In this document: positions 1-11,656 of the stretch, in pieces | Position numbering within the stretch: the stretch's first letter is position 1 | Layout of the letters: the number at the start of each line of letters is the position of its first letter | Source: Liolophura sinensis | Lineage: Eukaryota; Mollusca; Polyplacophora; Chitonida; Chitonidae | Reading direction: 5' to 3' | NCBI RefSeq assembly: GCF_032854445.1 | Contig: NC_088296.1 | Location: forward strand, 20,327,853-20,391,852 | Length of the DNA: 64,000 nucleotides | Program-made: the position numbers and the translations under genes | The notes under the pieces: model-generated | What the model saw: only the letters and a program-made list of their open reading frames with translations | The model's database searches: none | What the model was told of the DNA's origin: nothing

Positions 1-2595
1 ACCTTCAGAGTGATGTGAACTAATTGTGTCTATAACCTTCTTGATTTAATGAGTTACAGTATCTAGAATTTGACCTTTGACACTCTCAAAGAGGCTATAA
101 ATCAAATTTAAAGTATAACAGAGATTTTTGCCAAAAAATCGAGCAGGACAAACCCAATCAAGTTTTTGCTATTATTTTAGAAAAGCTCAAATAGCTGAAT
201 AGTATACCTTTCATAAAATGTCAGCCTCGTTTGTGCACGTCTGTAGATGTTTACTTGTTAAATCCTTTGAAATGTTTAAAGAATACATGTAATAATTGGC
301 TTTTGTTTTTTAATGTATGCAGTTCAGAATGTGTTTCAAAATAGAAAGATTCCAACAGCTTCTCTCTTTTCTTCCTGAAGCAAAAATATGTGACTGCAGT
401 CATGGCGTCAACAGTAATTTCTGTCAAACCATCTCTGTGGGGAGGAAACAGTCCAAAAACAGCTGGGGGCACTAGGCTTGTCACACGTTTTCAGTATACA
501 AGTCCACTGTTGATATCATTCCTAAAACTTTTCCCTTTCCCTTTCCCTTCACAACATAATCTTCATTTTAGAGTTCAATTTCATGTAACCTTAAAATGTG
601 GTACTTGAGCTTTACATGCTTTGTACAGAGAAACATACATGTATGTTAAGGCACATGCATACACATGTACATGTATTTTGGGAGGGGTGAAATCTTCCTG
701 CTGACATTTAAATTCTTTGTTGGGCAGAGAAATTCTTTTTAATCCAGCATATGAAATAGACAGGAATTTTAAAGAAATTAACACTGAGAGAGAAATATCA
801 AATACAATTAAAAACTTCAATGTTGGGCACATCTGGAGGGTGGGGGGGGTGCACTCAGGGTACACCCAACAAACACATTTTTAATGATGGCCTGGGGGGT
901 GGGGGTATTAAGATTGCCTTCTTTAAGACTTATACAATAATATTCGGTATGTGGTAGTTCTCGGTCTTCTTACACCTAAACATCTTAATTCTGTCCAAGA
1001 GTCATTTTTCCATCCATTCTAGATTTGTAAAGGAAGTGTTCAATTATACAAGACAAGGAATAACCAGCAGAACACGGACAATGCCCTGCACCAAATAGTA
1101 TCTTGCCATGGGCTAACTGCATGTACATGTATGTAAAAAACAAATCTGCCATTTATAGAAACCAACTTTGTAACTTTTTCTTAAGAAATAATGTGAAGAT
1201 TTGCCATTATGTGTCACACTAATCAAAAATTATTTCCAGGCTTGCGATAAATTTAATATTTATGTATTTCAATAGTGACAAAAATAAAGCATTTTCTTTA
1301 TCTCTAATACCTATGGGTTTGATTATTTCTAAATATTTATGATAGTGAGAAGACCAAAATCAAAGGTCAGAAAGTGAGTTTGTCAGGTTCTAACTGGCAG
1401 ATTGGTGCAAAAACAAAAAATGGATTTCAAGTCATCGTTTATGGAATGATTGTTTTTTTGGGGAAAAAAAAAATGTTGGTACCAAATTCAGAAGGAGATC
1501 TTCAGTGATTGTTCACAGCAGTCAGAAATGAGTGCGGTTGTCGGTTTTTGTAAATACATGTCGTTCAAAGTTTGATATTTTTGGGAACATAATGAGTTTG
1601 TTCAACAAGTCAAAACGTTCATTCTTTTGGTTCTACACTTGCCTACTGAACAATGAACAAACTGGAACACACAAATTGCAAGGCCCTTTTAATGCAATTC
1701 CAATCCCCTCTGTATGATGTATACACTAAAACAATCTCCTAAATACTTTTGAATCCATGAAGTCATGCAGAATATGCATCAATCAGAGTTTAAAATGTAC
1801 TTAAAAGTTCTACATTTTGTGCCATTCTTGGAGTTTATACATATAAATATATATATAAATACTGATCAGAGAGAGGTGTTTCTAGGTTTGTATGCAAGAT
1901 ATCCTACATATAATTTTCGGCCCCCAAAAATTAAAATTTTAGACAATTATTTGCCTCTATATAAAAAAGCACTTTTTGTGCAAACTTTTCAGTCATTTAC
2001 TGTACTTACATGTAAGTTACTCTAGAGTTTTTTTTTTTTATCTAAGACAATAAATTAAAAAATCCACCATGTCTACAGAACAAGTGAAGTACTGTACAGC
2101 CTAATTTATAAACCTCAAGTGCACATATACATACATGTACATACCAGAACTTGTCAAAATCCGAAGCTTCCTTCAGGGAAAACAGTATGTCAAACCTCAA
2201 CCCTGTCCTGGTTGATTATGTACAAGTAGATATGTGTATATATACATAGGGCCTTAGTTTACTTTCACAGATCAGTCAGCCTTGCACAAAAGTTCAAAGT
2301 ACACCACACTGGCAGCGCATGTTCTTGAATACTTACTTCACTCAGATATCACCAAGGGCTAGATCATATCTGCATATAATAACATGTTCTGGTGATGAAC
2401 AATATACATACAGATCAGTTCGTTAGTTCGAAGGGATACACAGACTATCTTAGCCCCTACAGGCGTTCACAGAAAAACCTCGTAAGTCCAGAGCCATTTA
2501 TAACACAGCATGTGTGTGTAAATATACATAACAAAAATGCGGTTTTATGGTGTTATAAAGTATTTTATATAGGCATGCTACATTGTATACATGTA
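1..2595. other. AT-rich stretch without a recognisable gene
   Basis: No frame shows a recognisable protein. The composition, with many homopolymer runs and TTTATT words, would suit an intron or a long 3' untranslated region of a minus-strand gene, but nothing proves transcription. On the minus strand a pyrimidine-rich tract ends in CAG near 439, followed by about 60 open codons; this is a weak exon candidate with no family match I can name. Confidence 0.4.
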
Positions 2596-2597
2596 CA

Positions 2598-2830
2598 ATT
2601 TATTTATTTATTTGATAAATGTACTCCAAATATTTCACATATACAAGAATGACCAGCATTATGCTGTAAGAAAACCTGGCAGTGCCTGGGGAAATCCACG
2701 ACCATCCCCAGGTTGTTGGCAGGCCTTCCCACATATGGCCAGCCTGGAGAGGGGAGCCAGCATGAGCTGGACTTGAACTCACAGCCAGAGCGTTGGTGAG
2801 TAGTTCATTGCAAAGCACCAGGTAGGCCAC
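2598..2830 (-). mobile_element. SINE-A copy
   Basis: Read on the minus strand, this has the tRNA-like head with the conserved GTGAGTTCAAGTCCAGCTCA block, the middle block CAGGTTGTGGATGG-like, and the AT-rich AATAAA tail seen in more than a dozen other copies in this window. It is diverged, and the TTGAGTACGGCGTAA part is decayed. The open frames here on both strands are by-products of the SINE. Confidence 0.75.
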
Positions 2831-4726
2831 ATATAACGTCAAGTATACACAAACCTACCTTTTTTTAAAATTTTCCATCACAACACAATATCATAGCATG
2901 TACTTTGTAAAGTGATCAAACCTTTGTATGTACCTAGACATTTTTCACTTTTTCCTGAACCCTATTTTTTTTAATTTTTAGGACAGATATTAATAGTGCT
3001 GAAAGCAAAGGAATTATGTTTCTCTCCCAGTTTCACGCCAACCAAAAGAAAATAAATATTGCTGCTACAATTTCATGTATACTGGCTAAAAAGAGCAGAC
3101 CAGGTGTCACAGAATTAAGTTACATGCAAAGAATTATTCATTCTTCCATGTTAAGTGGCAATTTTCGTTTATTTCCTTCATTTGTACATTAAATACTTTC
3201 TTATTATTTCCCCAGAATATGACTTTTAAAAGCGGATCGAGTGTATATGCAACATCCGGTTATTGTGACATAATTGAACACTGAATGCAACTGGCGAAAC
3301 TGATAGCAATCTATACGTAATAGTTTAATTAAAATTGTACATGTGGCAGGATTAAATTATAGATAATTACGAACACATTACACAAATTGAGCCCAAATAC
3401 CAAAAGATCATCACAAGAAGCCACTATCAGTGTGAACTGAATTAAATTAGGACATTCCCTTGTAATCATGTTACTGTTACTCAATTTAATTAAAACGCTG
3501 CTCGCTGCCACCACTTTATTTCTCCACCCCTCCCCACTCCCCCTTTTTTTTTTTTCCTTCTTCACTATTTGCAGATAAAACCCAATTGGATTAATTATCA
3601 ACCCAGTTAGAATCAGTGAAGCCAAGGTTGACTTGATACATAGGCCAAAACAGTAGAGTGTCCTTCAAATGGAATTGTGCATATTACACATTTTCAGGAT
3701 TACTCAACTAAATATTACAAAAAATGAAATGTTCATTCATTTTAACATCTCATAATTCATTCAGATTCCATAAAGATGCAAGTTTTATTTTCAGATGAAG
3801 AAAATTACACACTTGCATGCAATTAATTCACTGATGATTGTAACAAAATTTTAATATATCTTCATGGCCATAAATGTATCAAATCAGTGTTTGGCATTTA
3901 CACACTATGAAAAATGTACAAAAGTGTCCAGTCAGTGACTCTTCGATACTGGTACATGACTCCCTGATACATAAGTACATGTACATTTCAGGGATCACAG
4001 GACAAATTTGAAATGTCACATTTCCTATTTCGTAACAATGTAACATTTAACGCACTACCACATTAGTTTTATGTTTTTTGTCACCTGTGTTAATTAAATT
4101 TAATTGTTACGTGTCCTTGCAGCATACCCCCAAATACCAAACATAGTATTACTATTAACTTCAAAAACATCTCGAAAGATGTAAGTGGTGAGCTTCTTAG
4201 TCACTTCAAGTACATAAATTTCCAAAAGGACAAATTAAAAAATGTGATGCTCAACCTTCTTTTCCAACATTTGTGACTGTCACAGTTTGCATTTTGAAAT
4301 TGTCACAATGTCACAGGACTGTTTTCCGTTTTTTCTATACATGCAGAGTGCTAACTACCAGCTTCTCCGATGTTCATAGTGAAAATAGATTAACTGTTCA
4401 GGGAACTGATGTCCAGAATTCACCTTGTGAAAACAACCTTAGCTTTATAAAACCCTTAATTTTCTTCGTTGCATTTTGTCACAGTTACAACATAGTTGAG
4501 TAAAATGGGTAACTGACCTTTGAAAGTAGGTGAAATGTACTCAGTGACCCCAAAATGTTCATTTGCGTGACGTACATTTGTTTTAAATTCAATGCATCTA
4601 ACGACTCATTAGATTCATTGTCAGCCGAACTTCAAACATTTTTGTTTGAGAAGAAAATAATTAATAATCAGAAACCAAGCAATGAAGAAATGCAAGGAAC
4701 CACGTAAAAACTGTAAATACAGTTAC
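2831..4726. other. AT-rich stretch, nothing identified
   Basis: No coding exon, RNA gene or recognisable repeat could be supported. There are poly-T and poly-A runs and several AATAAA/TTTATT words, but no organised structure. Confidence 0.4.
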
Positions 4727-5050
4727 CTGCTTTTTGGAGGCTGAGAACTGAAATTAGGTCGATGGTCAAGCTTGTAAGATGTGTCGTCTGCACTTCACAC
4801 GGCAAATCCAACTAGGCCAAAAGCAGACTGTTTTCAACTGGAAAACTCAACAACTGCAACTCCAAATCTTTGCATGGACCAAATCGTACCTCACAAAACA
4901 ATGCCCGCTTAACTCACGAAGCTCCCTGATCAAATAAACCCGAAACTGTCCACGCATACTCACAGCAACAGCGAAATAAAGCCAGCTAAAAACTTTCTTT
5001 CTGCACCGTTCAACTTTGACACCTTCCCAAATGCGCATCGTCTTTCTAGG
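4727..5050 (-). other. possible first exon of a minus-strand gene, divergent from MIC13
   Basis: On the minus strand the segment is relatively GC-rich and ends in a good donor, AAAAAGCAG|GTAACT, with the exon's last base at 4727. A minus-strand ATG at 5038 opens 63 codons (to 4847). It could also splice from GCTGTTGCT|GTGAGT near 4963. No downstream exon could be recognised, so this may be a 5' untranslated exon or nothing. Confidence 0.2.
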
Positions 5051-5268
5051 CCACAGGCAAGACTAACCGATAAATCAATGTCACAAATACGATGTTTTCA
5101 AAATCATTTCAGGTTATGTTCGGCATGGTTAATTGCAAGGAACAGCCCTTTGTATCTAAGACATTTATGTTTTTTATGACTATTTCAGACGTATGTCTGA
5201 TTATCAAATGTACCTCAAAACTCTGTGTTGTGTACTATTATTTCATGCATTATATTTCAAACCGGAAA
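5051..5268 (+). promoter_or_regulatory. MIC13 upstream region / 5' UTR
   Basis: This is the 218 bases immediately before the MIC13 start codon. No clear TATA box or initiator could be assigned. The start codon lies in AAAATGGCG, a reasonable Kozak context that also resembles the ATGGCG core of YY1-type promoter elements. Confidence 0.3.
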
Positions 5269-5288
5269 ATGGCGTCTGCATTACTGAA
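5269..5288 (+). CDS. MIC13: MIC13 exon 1 (coding part)
   Basis: Twenty coding bases give MASALLK, the last codon being split (AA|G). A consensus donor GTAAGTG follows at 5289. The exon is far too short to show as an open reading frame of its own. Confidence 0.8.
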
Positions 5289-8200
5289 GTAAGTGAAGAA
5301 CTGGTCAGAAAAATTGAAATTATTGGACTATTGTCATGTTGTCTTAGATCACAGTTTGTCACAAGTATCATGAATTACTATCATTGGTATCTTGTGGTCA
5401 TATATGACATCTGCTGCCCCACAAAATCACCCAGTAACCCTCAGCGGTCATTACATTGTTATAGTCACCCGGACCCCAGTTTTCGTGGCATCATATTTTT
5501 TAACTGATGCAGGATTTGAGACCGTGTACACCTAGACGTTCGTGTTAAGCATAAGTGATTTTGCATTTCTTGTCATGTCGATGCTTATGTTTTACAGAAT
5601 TTAGTTGTTCAGCTGTGTGCTGATCTTAGTATCTTCTCAAGTCGTTTCCATAGTTACCGAAAGATTAAAGCAATTTTTTTTTTCAATGTGGGAGCGGTTT
5701 AAAACACATCATCTTTGTGAATCATGTTTTCGTAGCTTTTCTCATATAACCAAGATAACATCGTTTATTTAAGAAGTTATGAGAAATCCCCGAACCAGAG
5801 CCTAAGAAATACAATTGAAGGTCTGAGATGACATGGTATAATTCATTTTTTCCGTTTGAACTCAAGGTCATTGTGTTTCTTTTAGATCTCCATTTTGTTT
5901 GTCCATGTTCAGTGCTTTTGTACGTATGGTTAATAATGGCTTCAATGCACAGATAGTGTATAACTTAAAACATTTTACAATCGAAAGAACCCAGGCAAGT
6001 TGAACGATGAGGAAAAAAGGTTCACAAGAGGAATTGTCTTATCCTAAAGGAGTAATGTCAGTGTCAGTTTATTAAAATTTATCATTACTGATTAACTCAC
6101 ATTAAATGACAAATAAATTCAGTAATCTGGTCAGCAAGGAATGCAGCTTATAAACATGTGAGCATAAAGCTTTGGAAAGGGGGAATGGAACACTCTATTC
6201 TGAGACTATTGAATGTTAACAGGGGAACAATTTTCAGTTTTCAGTTTTGTTATGTTATGATAATGTCACGTTTTGTGGCAATTTCTGTTAATAGAAGGGT
6301 GTAGTTATGCTGTAAAGTGGCCTGCAGATACATGTAGTGGCAGGGAGTAATCTTAATGTTTTTAGCATAGGACAGAGAGGGTAAATAAGAGAAATATGCA
6401 AATCAGACACACTGATTTCATTCTGGCTAAATCTAGCAGTGCATGTCAGTACAATGTGCATTTCATCATTTTCCTCTCACTGTTGTAGGACAGCGGCTAA
6501 GGTAGCGATTGGTATTGGGGCTGTTTACGTCACAGTTGATCAAGGGGTATGGAGGGATAGCAGTATGGGAACACGAGCCTTGAACAAGGTGCGCAACTCC
6601 GTCCTGCCAACCACAAATGAGTACATCAACAGTGTAAGTATTACACAATCCATTCTTAGGCCCAAAAAGTTCTGTGATGAATTTAACCAAAAACTGTATG
6701 TGGTTGTTCAGAAAAACATGTTACTCTGGTAAGACTTAGAGCTGTGTGTGGTATCAGTTGTAAACATCACGTGCAGGTACTGTACTGGAGCTACATGTGT
6801 AAGGGACATGGTGATCTTTGGGACATGGTGATCTTTAGGACATGGCGATCTTTGGGACATTGTGATCTTTGGGACATCGTGGTCTTTGGGCCATGGTGAT
6901 CTTTGGGACATGGTGATCTTTGGGACATGGTGATCTTTGGGACATGGTGATCTCTAGGGCATTGTGATCTTTGGGACATGGTGATCTTTGGGATATGGTG
7001 ATCTTTGGGACATTGTGATCTTTGGGACATTGTGATCTTTGGGACATGCTGATCTTTGGGACATGGTGGTCTTTAATTTGCTCTCACTGTTTGCAAGTGT
7101 GACAATAAGTGGTCGAAAACATGCAAGTGTGCCAATAAGTGGTCAAAAACATGTAAGTGTGACAAGAAGTGGTCGAAAACACTCATGTGACAGACTGATT
7201 GCATAGTCTTAACATTCGTTGAACATCACCTGTCTTCTGGCAATTTGGTGAGCATATCTGTACCACATGTCACTCGTGGGAAAGTTTGACAAAAGTGGGT
7301 GGTTTTACCTCAGACATTCCTTTTTGCTGCACTCTTAAACATGATAAACTGACTGTCACAGTATAGGGGAACAGTGTTTGAGTATGGTGTTAAAAAACAC
7401 AAATAAATAAGTAAATAAATTATCATGAACATCATCTCTGGTTTCATGATGACGCATGATGTTACCGTGAAGGTGGAGAAACCAAAAAAATTACATAAAG
7501 CTCAGATTAAAGAGTGCGAAAAGTTAGTTGTAAATGTTGTCTCCAATATGTTTTTTTTTTCTTTAAAGAGAAAAAAGACACTGAAGAATAATTTTTTTAT
7601 GGTGGGTATTTGGGACCACCTCTTGGTATATATAGTCTTTGTATAATAATGTTATAAATGAGTATGTAACCCATCTTTAATAAATATATTTGCATTTTTT
7701 AGCAAGCAAATATGTTCAACCTGGATTTTGATCACGCTTATATTTTTATTATATTCATAAATGTTATCATAATTCGGATTAAATGCATATGTTTGGATAT
7801 AAACAATAAATTTACATTCAAATAAATTTATTAGACATGCATCAAATTTTCATTTAGAACATCATAATGCAAAAACAATACATGCCAAACCCAAGTAACC
7901 CACCATTCAAAAATATTTTCAAATACCCCTTTCTCTTGAAAGAAAAAATCGAAAATAATATTAATGACCATATTTGCAAAAATTATTTCGTGCTCTTTCA
8001 TCTGATTTTGGCATCGTTTTTATGGAGTTTTTTTTGCCCTGTAAAGAGAAGAAAAAGGTCAATCAACTAATTACTGTTTTCTGTCATCAGGTACCCTCTC
8101 TAGCTGAAGTGAACATCTCAGTTCTGGACAAGTGGAACACAGGTCAGGTTCTTGTTAGGCATTATATGTTTCCTATATTGTAAATGTTGTCCATAAACAT

Positions 8201-10969
8201 TTGTGATCTTTTACTGTTGGACAGCACCCTTTTCTTGTGTCACAGCCTTTTGGGATTTACACAAGATGTTGATAGAAAGCAAACCAGTAATAAAGCTCAA
8301 TGACTGACTGTCACAATATAGGTGAACAATGTTTGAGTATGGTGTTAAAAAACACAAATAAATAAGTAAATAAATTATCATTAACATCATCTCTGGTTTC
8401 ATGATGACGCATGATGTTACCGTGAAGGTGGAGAAACCAAAAAAATTACATAAAGCTCAGATTAAAGAGCGCGAAAAGTTAGTTGTAAATGTTGTCTCCA
8501 ATATGTTTTTTTTTTTTCTTTAAAGAGAAAAAAGACACTGCAACGAGTCCAGTTGCAGTGTCCAAATCCCAGTAAAACACACCGTTTTCCTCTGTGATGC
8601 TTCTGTTTTGTACTACCAGGGTGTTTTATGAGCACACATACTCCAATAACTATGGCGTAATAAAGGAAAGAACAAAAGAGCTCATAGCTTTGGACCACGT
8701 TTTCAGGGGGTTAGCCAGAAATATAGAAGAGGGTGGTCAGACATTCCTTTTTGAGGTCATTTTGTTATAGTAGGGTGTCCAAATTTCATTTTGTCGTACC
8801 TTTCCTATGTTAAAAGTGCTGATAACAAGGTATCCAAATAGCACCAGTTTTCTGTTTCACCCATCCACTTGGACAGGTAGCTGGACTAAGCTCATGCACA
8901 TTGTTACAGGTGAGAAGGAGTTTTGCAAGTTCCCCATTGTTATACATGTATTCACTGTGCCTCAACACATTTCATTTATAATAAATTCTGGCACTTTATG
9001 CGAAAACACCATTCCCACACAGCACCCAGTCAGCCCTTGTCAACTGATACAAGGGTGCCTGCTCGACACCTTCTCCTGCTGGCTTATAGGTTGTGGCTTG
9101 AAATCAGAAGATTTGTAAGTCACATCGTAAAGTTACTGTGTACTGTTAATGGTTTCCTTCAGCTATAGGCTCTTTGATTTCCTCTACCTGTAGACACTCT
9201 GGTTTCCTCTGTATGTTTACACTCTCAGTCTCTGGTTTCCGTCACCTAAAGGTGCACTGCTTTCCTCCACCTAAAAGTACTCTGGTTCCCTGTACCTAAA
9301 GGTACTCTGGTTTCCTTTATCTAAAGGTACTGTGGTTTCCTCCACCTGTAGACACTCTGGTTTCCTCCATATGTTTACACTTTCAATCTCTGGTTTCCTC
9401 CACTTGAGGGACTCTGGTTTTCTCTACTTAAAGGCACTCTTTTTTGCCTCCACCTTAATGCACTCTTTTTTGCCTCCACCTAAAGGCACTCTGGTTTCCT
9501 CTACTCAATGCACTCTGGTTTCCTCTACTCAATGCACTCTGGTTTCCTCCACCTAAGGCACTCTGGTTTCCTACACTCATAAAACTGACTGCCATTGTAT
9601 AATTCAAAAACCATTCAATCAATTGATCAATCCTGCAACCAAAAATCAGACTTCTGTCATGTAAGTGAAATACCAATACATATATTTAGGGGTGGGGGCC
9701 TCCTTGGCTCAGTTGACCCAGGAGCCTCTCACCAATTTGGTCGCTGTGAGTTCAAATCCTGCTTATGCTGACTTCCTCTCCGGCTGTTTGTGGGAAGGTC
9801 TGACGGCAACCTGCAGATTGTCGTGGGTTTCCCCCAGGGCTCTGCCTGGTTTCCACCCACCTTAATGCTGGTCGTCGTCATATAAGTAAAATACTCTTGA
9901 GTATGCGGTCCATTAAACAAACACTGTGGTGTGGTGAGGTCACAATTACAAATCTGCAGGAATTACTATTGTACTTTGTGTTGTTTTCATGTTTTGACTA
10001 AAAAAGCCAACAAAAATATGACAAAATCATCCTATGTAAATAACACAGAAGCTTAGTGCTAGACTGCATGAAACAATTCACTACAGTTTACCATGGGAAT
10101 GGTTATCAGCTCTACCACAATGTATTCTTTGTGTCTTCTGCTCTTGGGCGCCAACTTCACAACAATGTATTTTTTCTGTCTTTTGTCCTGAGGTATCAGC
10201 AGAAGATCAAAGCGGTCTAATCTCTATTCTAGTGGTCAGTACTTGGCCAGTGTAGGGTTCAAATCCAGTGCATTCCTTTACATTTGTTTCATGTTGTTTA
10301 CCATTATCATGAACTTTATAGGCATCAGGTTAACAGAAGTGGTAAAAGTCTAATTGCGTGGACCCTGGCAGCGCTGTTGGATAACAGCTTTAATTCAAGT
10401 CTTTTTTTGTTTTGTCCAGTCAGACTTGTACATGTAGGACCACACTGAACTCGCCCATGACTAAATTTGCAAATTTTGTCTTGCAGTTCTGTTGGTCATA
10501 GAAAATTGTTTTGAGTTTTGTTTGAAAGGTAGGATCAGTATCCTGCTTGATTCCGTGCTGTGTCTGCCAGCAACCTTCGGATGGTCATGGGTTTCTTCCA
10601 GGCTCTGCCCGGTTTCCTACCACCATAATGCTGGCCGCTGTCGTATAAGTAAAATATTCTTGAGTACGGGGTAAAAAAAACCAGTCAGATGAATAATAGT
10701 AATATTTTGTGGCATTTATTTGCTTCTAAACACGCACTTACGCTGTGAAATTTTAGTTCATTATATACATGTATATTGAGTTGAGACTGTCTGTCTGTTG
10801 GCCCGCCTGCCTGCCTGCCTGCCTAAATGTATCCTTTATTCTGCTTGTATTTTCAGGCGTGAAGAAAGTGTTTGGATTTCTTGCCGAGACTCCTTCCACT
10901 GTATCCTCTTATAGCAGACAAGCCGTGGATTCCACAGCTAATTTCCTGCGGGATGTCAATAAGTCATGA
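5269..10969 (+). CDS. MIC13: MICOS complex subunit MIC13 (QIL1), four exons
   Basis: Exons 5269-5288, 6489-6633, 8091-8142 and 10857-10969 join into a 109-residue protein; the human homologue has 118. The family is a small mitochondrial inner-membrane subunit of MICOS, needed to link the MIC10 branch to MIC60 at crista junctions. The N-terminus has a hydrophobic Ala/Gly-rich segment (residues about 8-26) with GIGAVYVTVDQGVW, matching the family's GxxxY-x3-DQ signature. Residues 56-73 (VPSLAEVNISVLDKWNTG) match the family's conserved proline-then-Trp-Asn-x-Gly block. The C-terminus is a predicted amphipathic helix ending RDVNKS. Introns are GT-AG with consistent phases (2, 0, 1). The start was chosen because ATGGCG lies just before a GTAAGT donor and gives the expected short leader. 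Introns are loaded with repeats, but none interrupts coding sequence. Confidence 0.9.
6489..6633 (+). CDS. MIC13: MIC13 exon 2
   Basis: The pyrimidine-rich acceptor TCCTCTCACTGTTGTAG precedes it and the donor GTAAGT follows. It supplies the G of the split Lys codon plus 48 codons, including the membrane segment and the DQGVW signature. It ends in phase 0. Confidence 0.9.
6803..7074 (+). repeat. 17-bp minisatellite in MIC13 intron 2
   Basis: About 16 copies of GGGACATGGTGATCTTT with scattered substitutions. The unit is not a multiple of three, yet the minus strand stays open in several frames and gives SQRSPCPKDHH-type repeats. These are artefacts of the repeat, not a gene. Confidence 0.95.
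7093..7182 (+). repeat. 30-bp tandem repeat, three copies
   Basis: Units begin at 7093, 7123 and 7153, each reading GCAAGTGTGACAATAAGTGG and then TCGAAAACAT, with few differences. It lies just after the 17-bp array in MIC13 intron 2. Confidence 0.9.
7250..7420 (+). mobile_element. SINE-D remnant
   Basis: Carries the decayed motif series GGGAAAGTTTGACAAAAGTGG, GATAAACTGACTGTCACAGT and GAGTATGGTGTTAAA, in the same order as in other SINE-D copies (for example 48612-48720). It has an AAATAAATAAGTAAATAA tail. Confidence 0.6.
7351..7583 (+). repeat. 233-bp direct repeat, copy 1 (MIC13 intron 2)
   Basis: Nearly identical to 8306-8540. It starts in the 3' end of SINE-D and runs through a unique-looking segment (TTTCATGATGACGCATGATG) to AGAAAAAAGACACTG. 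The two copies flank MIC13 exon 3. Confidence 0.9.
8091..8142 (+). CDS. MIC13: MIC13 exon 3
   Basis: A 52-base exon between TTTTCTGTCATCAG and a GTCAGG donor. It encodes VPSLAEVNISVLDKWNT plus the first base of Gly, the conserved central block of the family. Its donor is non-canonical at +3 (GTCAGG) but keeps GT. A 233-bp repeat lies on each side of it. Confidence 0.85.
8306..8540 (+). repeat. 233-bp direct repeat, copy 2 (MIC13 intron 3)
   Basis: Second copy of 7351-7583, in the same orientation and offset by about 955 bases. The differences I can see are a few substitutions and a poly-T length change. Confidence 0.9.
9175..9590 (+). repeat. degenerate minisatellite, unit about 25-30 bp
   Basis: Some 14-16 repeats of GGCACTCTGGTTTCCTCCAC with CTAAA or CTCAAT linkers. 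The final unit runs on into CATAAAACTGACTGCC, which is the sequence that follows the same block in intact SINE-D-type elements. The array therefore looks like an amplified SINE-D segment. Confidence 0.85.
9690..9925 (+). mobile_element. SINE-A copy in MIC13 intron 3
   Basis: Head GGGGCCTCCTTGGCTCAGTT, promoter-like B-box region GTGAGTTCAAATCCTGCTTA, a body with GTCGTGGGTTTCCCCC, and a 3' end TCTTGAGTATGCGG. It is slightly shortened near the head: the GCGCGCTAACGCG part is missing. Confidence 0.85.
10560..10695 (+). mobile_element. SINE-A, 5'-truncated
   Basis: Only the 3' half is present, from GCCAGCAACCTTCGGATGGT to TTGAGTACGGGGTAAAA, 160 bases before MIC13 exon 4. The reading frame through it is a SINE by-product. 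Confidence 0.8.
10857..10969 (+). CDS. MIC13: MIC13 exon 4 (last coding exon)
   Basis: Acceptor TTGTATTTTCAG, then 113 bases ending in TGA at 10967-10969. It completes the Gly codon and encodes the C-terminal helix, from VKKVFGFLAE to NFLRDVNKS. Confidence 0.9.
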
Positions 10970-11020
10970 CAGGGTCAACGTATGACAACAACAACAACAC
11001 CATGAGACGAGTGTACAATG

Positions 11021-11026
11021 AATAAA
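11021..11026 (+). terminator. polyadenylation signal of MIC13
   Basis: AATAAA lies 52 bases after the MIC13 stop codon, the first such signal downstream on this strand. A short 3' UTR fits a small housekeeping gene. Confidence 0.55.
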
Positions 11027-11592
11027 GGAAACACGACATAATGTACATTTTATGCTGTTAGAGATATATTTATGACTTGTAATGATACACTCCAATAACT
11101 GATAGTTTTGTAAGTAATACCTTTTTGTATTCTTTCTGCAAAACAGTTTTAATATCACATTGTTACTCTTGGTAAATATTAGAAACACAATATTTTGTGC
11201 GTGAAAAGTCACAAGCTTTATTTGAGAGAAACATGTTAAGTGCTGAAATCATGAAAGAAAAAGATTTCTGTAGATGAGTACTAAAGAAACGTGAAGAGCG
11301 TTGGAGACTAGAATCGAAGTCTCACCTTCTTTACAATCTGCAAAGCTCCCTTAACATGTAAACCTGTATTGAATTTATGTGGAAATTTTTATTAAACACA
11401 TATAGGTGAAGCAAACTGAGTGTTCATAATCCTTCTTAGTCATGTCAGCGTACGAAACTGATTCCACTCTTCCATCCTCAGTCGCATTATTAAGCCCAAT
11501 TCACCTTCCACAATTAGTGCATTGCTTTAGATTCCTTGTACACGTACCTTTAATTTCAGTTAAATACCTCAGCTTTTACATGTAGACTGTTC

Positions 11593-11656
11593 GTCGTCAT
11601 ATGACTGAAAACTTGTTGAGTACGACGTTAATCCCCAAGCACTCACTTACTCACAT
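11593..11656 (+). mobile_element. SINE-B 3'-end fragment
   Basis: Contains GTCGTCATATGACTGAAAAC and ACGACGTTAATCCCCAAGCA, then ACTCACTTACTCAC, the characteristic 3' end of SINE-B. Confidence 0.8.

Noticed and set aside
251-484. 77-codon minus-strand frame preceded by a pyrimidine tract and CAG
   Set aside because: No family, no upstream exon and AT-rich 3'-UTR-like surroundings; kept only as a remark under the first feature.
6708-7047. Three overlapping minus-strand frames with SQRSPCPKDHH repeats
   Set aside because: A product of the 17-bp minisatellite in an intron of MIC13.
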